The notes beneath the pieces were generated by a model. It did not search any database. It was not told where the DNA came from and was given only the letters and a program-made list of their open reading frames with translations. DNA of 64,000 nt from CAVVJA01 sp963809815 (GTDB lineage Bacteria > Actinomycetota > Actinomycetes > Mycobacteriales > Jatrophihabitantaceae), in the NCBI GenBank assembly GCA_963809815.1, contig CAWELM010000014.1:1-64000 (forward strand). Reading direction: 5' to 3'. This document shows, one piece after another, positions 61,311 to 64,000 of this stretch (position 1 is its first letter; each line of letters starts with the position of its first letter). Made by a program: the position numbers and the translations under genes.

Positions 61311-61880
61311 TCACTGGCCAACCCGGCCGTCGATGCACTCCCGCAACAGATCCGCGTGGCCGCAGTGTCGGGCGTACTCCTCGATCCGGTGCACCAGCAG
61401 CTCCCGCACGGCGATGGCATCCTTCCCCAGACGCACGCTCAGATCCGGATACTCGGCCAGTACCGTGTCCGTGGCCGCCTGCTCCCGGGCCAGGTCGGCG
61501 TACGTGGCGTCGACCACTGCCGGTTCGGCGACCGCGCCGTCGAAGTCGGCGTCGCGTGGGCCGTACAGCTTCGGTGGGGGGTCGCCGGGCAGTATCCAGC
61601 CGCGCCAGTCCCGCTCTACCTCGGCGAGGTGCCGGAGCAGGCCGAGCAGCGACATCGTCGACGGTGGCACCGACCGGCGGGCCAGTTGTTCTGCGTCGAG
61701 ACCGTCGCATTTCATCAGCAGGGTCAGCCGGTAGTTCGTCAGATAGTCCCGCAGCGTCGCCAGCTCGCCATCCGGGCTGACTCGGCCGCTGCCGCGGGGA
61801 TCCTCATCCGGGTCTAACCACATGTCTGGGTAGACGGTTGCCTGACTCCACCGTTGCGGCTGGTCGGTCACGCTGGCCAT
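61311..61880 (-). CDS. DinB family (DUF664) protein
   Basis: 189 aa four-helix-bundle protein. LRDYLTNYRLTLLMKCDGLD and AEQLARRSVPPSTMSLLGLL, then RHLAEVERDWR with the first His ligand, and the C-terminal HRIEEYARHCGHADLLRECI with further His ligands, are typical of the mycothiol-dependent DinB-like group. Substrate unknown. ATG at 61880. Confidence 0.88.
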   Translation of the reverse strand: MASVTDQPQRWSQATVYPDMWLDPDEDPRGSGRVSPDGELATLRDYLTNYRLTLLMKCDGLDAEQLARRSVPPSTMSLLGLLRHLAEVERDWRGWILPGDPPPKLYGPRDADFDGAVAEPAVVDATYADLAREQAATDTVLAEYPDLSVRLGKDAIAVRELLVHRIEEYARHCGHADLLRECIDGRVGQ

Positions 61881-62021
61881 GTTGGTCCACGAGTACCTGG
61901 CTGGCCAGCGGATTCCGCCACTCGAAGTGCGCGCGCACATGCCACGAGGCGCGCGTTCAGCGGAACGCGACTATCTGCCGTCGACTGGTCGCGGGGACCT
62001 TGCAGCGCGTTAGCGTGGTGC

Positions 62022-62627
62022 GTGGGCAATCGCGAAGACCTTGCCAGGTTGCTAGTCGCGATCGCGGCGGGCGATCACTCGCTCGTTACGGCATCGCTTG
62101 ACGCGGCCCCGGCGTTGGCCACCGCCCGCTTGGGCCGCCGTGACGAGTTCTTCATTGCGGAGTGTCACGCGCAGGTCTACGAAGGCGATACCGCGCTGCA
62201 CGCGGCGGCGTTCGCCTACGACGTCGGCCTCGCCCGTGATCTGGTTGCGCGAGGCGCTGACGTCCGCGCCCGTAACCGGCGCGGCGGCGAACCGTTGCAT
62301 GCGGCGGTCACCGGCGAACCCGGCGCCACGAACTGGGATCCGACCGGCCAGCGGACGGTCATCACCTATCTGATTGACGCGGGCGCTGACCCGAACGCAC
62401 GAGCCCGAGGCGGGGTTACGCCGCTGCATCGAGCAGTGCGGAACCGTTGTTCGGCTGCGGTCGACGCGCTCTTGCGCGCCGGCGCAGACCCCCGCGCGAC
62501 GAACGACCACGGTTCGACACCGTTCGATCTCGCCCGATGGACCACAGGGCGCGGGGGTGTCGGGTCCGAGGCCGCCAAACTCGAGCAGCAGACGATCCTC
62601 GAGCTTCTCGAGCAGGCCATGGCCTGA
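62022..62627 (+). CDS. ankyrin repeat protein
   Basis: 201 aa with about four ankyrin repeats: GDTALHAAAFAYDVGLARDL, VARGADVRARNRRGGEPLHA, YLIDAGADPNARARGGVTPL and HRAVRNRCSAAVDALLRAGA. It is a protein-binding scaffold of unknown partner. GTG at 62022 is inferred from the first conserved helix (EDLARLLVAIAAGDHSLV); the region just upstream is shared with the divergent DinB gene leader. Confidence 0.82.
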   Translation: MGNREDLARLLVAIAAGDHSLVTASLDAAPALATARLGRRDEFFIAECHAQVYEGDTALHAAAFAYDVGLARDLVARGADVRARNRRGGEPLHAAVTGEPGATNWDPTGQRTVITYLIDAGADPNARARGGVTPLHRAVRNRCSAAVDALLRAGADPRATNDHGSTPFDLARWTTGRGGVGSEAAKLEQQTILELLEQAMA

Positions 62628-62725
62628 CGTCAGCGTGCGCCGACTCTCGCACGCAGACGCAGCAACTCGGGGCATCGGCCGACTGAGCCGTTCGAGCAGC
62701 ATGTCGCCCCAGTGAGCCCGGCCAA

Positions 62726-63745
62726 CTACTGGCTTGGGATTGATCGCGGCAGTCCGAACCATGGGAGCACGCTGTTGTCGAAGCGGGTCATGGCGCAGAT
62801 CCGGTCGCCGGCGAGGGTGAGCACGTACAGGCCCGTGCCGTGGCTGATACCGGAAGGAGTCCGCAGGTAAGCGCCGAACGCCGGCTGACCGTTGGCTCGC
62901 GTCGGCACGAGGTGGAACCGGCGGCCCGCGCCGAAGATGCTGGCGCAGAACCGGGCCACGGCGTCTCGGCCCTCGTATTCGAACGGCATCGGCGGCATCG
63001 AGGTGAACACGTCCTCAGTGAGCAGGGCTACCAGCGCGTCGAGATCGGCGGACTCCCAGGCGAGGACGAACCTCGCCACGATCGCATCCTCGGCGGATGA
63101 GTCGGCGGCGGGCGCCCGTTCGTGGTCGGCGTTCGGCGGCCGGTGGCGCTGCAGGCTGGCACGGGCCCGTTTGAGGGCGCTGGTCACCGACTCGACGGTC
63201 GAGTCGAGCATGTCGGCCACCTCGTCAGCATGGAATCCGAGGACGTCACGCAAGACGAGCACCGCGAGTTGGCGAGGCGGCAGAACCTGAAGTGCGGTCA
63301 CGAAGGCCAGGGAGATTGCTTCGGTCTGCTGGTAGCGAGCCTCTGGGCCGGGCGGTCCGCCGAGGCCGCCCTCGAGGAGGGCGTCGGGATACGGCTCGAG
63401 CCACACGACTTCGCCGAGCCGGGTGGGCTCGGGCGGTTCAACCTTCGGAATGTTCCACTCCCGGGCCGGACGTCGGCGGGCCGCGCGACGCGCGTTGAGG
63501 CACCGGTTGGTGGCGATCCGGTACAGCCAGGTGCGCAGCGAGGCCCGCTCTTCGATGAACCCGCCGAGGCCTTGCCAGGCGGCCAGCAGCGTGTCCTGCA
63601 GGGCGTCCTCGGCATCCTGGACGGATCCGAGCATCCGGTAGCAGTGCACTTGAAGCTCCCGCCGATGCGGCTCGGTCAGGTCTCGAAACGCGTCGCCGTC
63701 TCCAGCCCGCGCTCTACTGAGCAGATCGGACCCCGCCGCTGTCAC
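62726..63745 (-). CDS. ECF sigma factor with SnoaL-like C-terminal domain
   Basis: 339 aa. Sigma2 is seen in HCYRMLGSVQDAEDALQDTL and WLYRIATNRCLNARR, sigma4 in LQVLPPRQLAVLVLRDVLGF and HADEVADMLDSTVESVTSAL. A SnoaL/NTF2-like domain follows (FVLAWESADLDALVALLTED to YVLTLAGDRICAMTRFDNSV). This is the SigG/SigJ-like class, in which the tail replaces a separate anti-sigma factor as the control element. ATG at 63745. Target promoters unknown. Confidence 0.9.
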   Translation of the reverse strand: MTAAGSDLLSRARAGDGDAFRDLTEPHRRELQVHCYRMLGSVQDAEDALQDTLLAAWQGLGGFIEERASLRTWLYRIATNRCLNARRAARRRPAREWNIPKVEPPEPTRLGEVVWLEPYPDALLEGGLGGPPGPEARYQQTEAISLAFVTALQVLPPRQLAVLVLRDVLGFHADEVADMLDSTVESVTSALKRARASLQRHRPPNADHERAPAADSSAEDAIVARFVLAWESADLDALVALLTEDVFTSMPPMPFEYEGRDAVARFCASIFGAGRRFHLVPTRANGQPAFGAYLRTPSGISHGTGLYVLTLAGDRICAMTRFDNSVLPWFGLPRSIPSQ

Positions 63746-63951
63746 CGTCGCATCACGTTCCTCCCGGCCCCATCGGACGATTCAACCTGTATCTACACCG
63801 CGCGGGGGACGAACTGGGCGGCTCGCGGACGCCCAATTTCCCGACGCTGCGGTGTATCCACCAGCGACTGCTGCTGTCTGAGCGCGACCGATGAGTTTCG
63901 GCGCGACGTCGGATCGCACGGCCACTACTGAAACGACTTCGGAGGTTGCTG

Positions 63952-64000
63952 ATGGAATCGTCCGCACCGGTCGCGCGCCCGACGCCGGCCCTTCTCGATC
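63952..64000 (+). CDS. 5' end of a gene cut by the window edge
   Basis: ATG at 63952 follows GGAGG by 6 bases and reads MESSAPVARPTPALLD to the window end. Only 16 codons are visible, so nothing can be said of function. It is divergent from the ECF sigma gene and may be its target. Confidence 0.55.
   Translation, partial: MESSAPVARPTPALLD

Overview
The window is high-GC chromosomal DNA from an actinobacterium. GTG and TTG starts are frequent, most genes sit in 4-base overlapping chains, and the gene order from topA to the last PBP/phosphoesterase genes follows, from memory, the Mycobacterium tuberculosis Rv3646c-Rv3683 backbone: topA, tad pilus genes with cpaE, HAD phosphatase, acs, holin-like protein, ephE, marP, NUDIX, nth, crp, MBL-fold, RidA, two ArsA-like ATPases, ponA2, metallophosphoesterase. 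Differences from mycobacteria (H+-pyrophosphatase, MFS-thymidylate kinase fusion, no WhiB4 gene between the ArsA pair and ponA2, no helicase gene beside the tad genes) point to a non-mycobacterial lineage such as a Frankia-like or Geodermatophilus-like group. The genus cannot be fixed from sequence reading alone.

Layout. 1-12.7 kb is an accessory region of small redox and catabolic enzymes: chloroperoxidase-like hydrolase, DUF4331, LAL-type LuxR regulator coupled to DUF3237, GlcG-epoxide hydrolase fusion, enoyl-CoA hydratase, SDR, double muconolactone-isomerase-like protein, AhpC/TSA protein. It is littered with gene remnants that have mostly lost their middles. It ends at tRNA-Thr(CGT). 12.8-25 kb is core: RicT/PSP1, holB, MFS-tmk, a MarR/methyltransferase divergon with a visible operator, topA, membrane protein, hypothetical, hppA. 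25.5-32.5 kb has a STAS protein, the tad/Flp cluster and a HAD phosphatase. 33-38.9 kb has a conserved hypothetical, acs, YCII protein, two pseudogenes (one nhaA), a holin-like protein and ephE.

38.9-47.4 kb holds the most coherent accessory function: tryptophan catabolism through kynurenine, 3-hydroxyanthranilate and 2-aminomuconate. Six genes form one tightly overlapping operon (aminomuconate semialdehyde dehydrogenase, RidA-type deaminase, 3-hydroxyanthranilate dioxygenase, ACMS decarboxylase, kynureninase, kynurenine monooxygenase). Tryptophan 2,3-dioxygenase lies apart as the last gene of the nth-NUDIX-cupredoxin-marP operon. No kynurenine formamidase gene is recognised here. A long inverted repeat lies ahead of the six-gene operon.

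47.4-60 kb is again backbone: marP, DNA repair, Crp, NUDIX/RidA, ArsA-like ATPases, PBP, YqeY, metallophosphoesterase with a +1 frameshift, tRNA-Pro(CGG) followed by a duplicated 3' end. 60-64 kb is a loose set of accessory genes: cupin, epoxide-hydrolase remnant, DinB, ankyrin protein, ECF sigma factor with SnoaL-like tail, and the first codons of one more gene.
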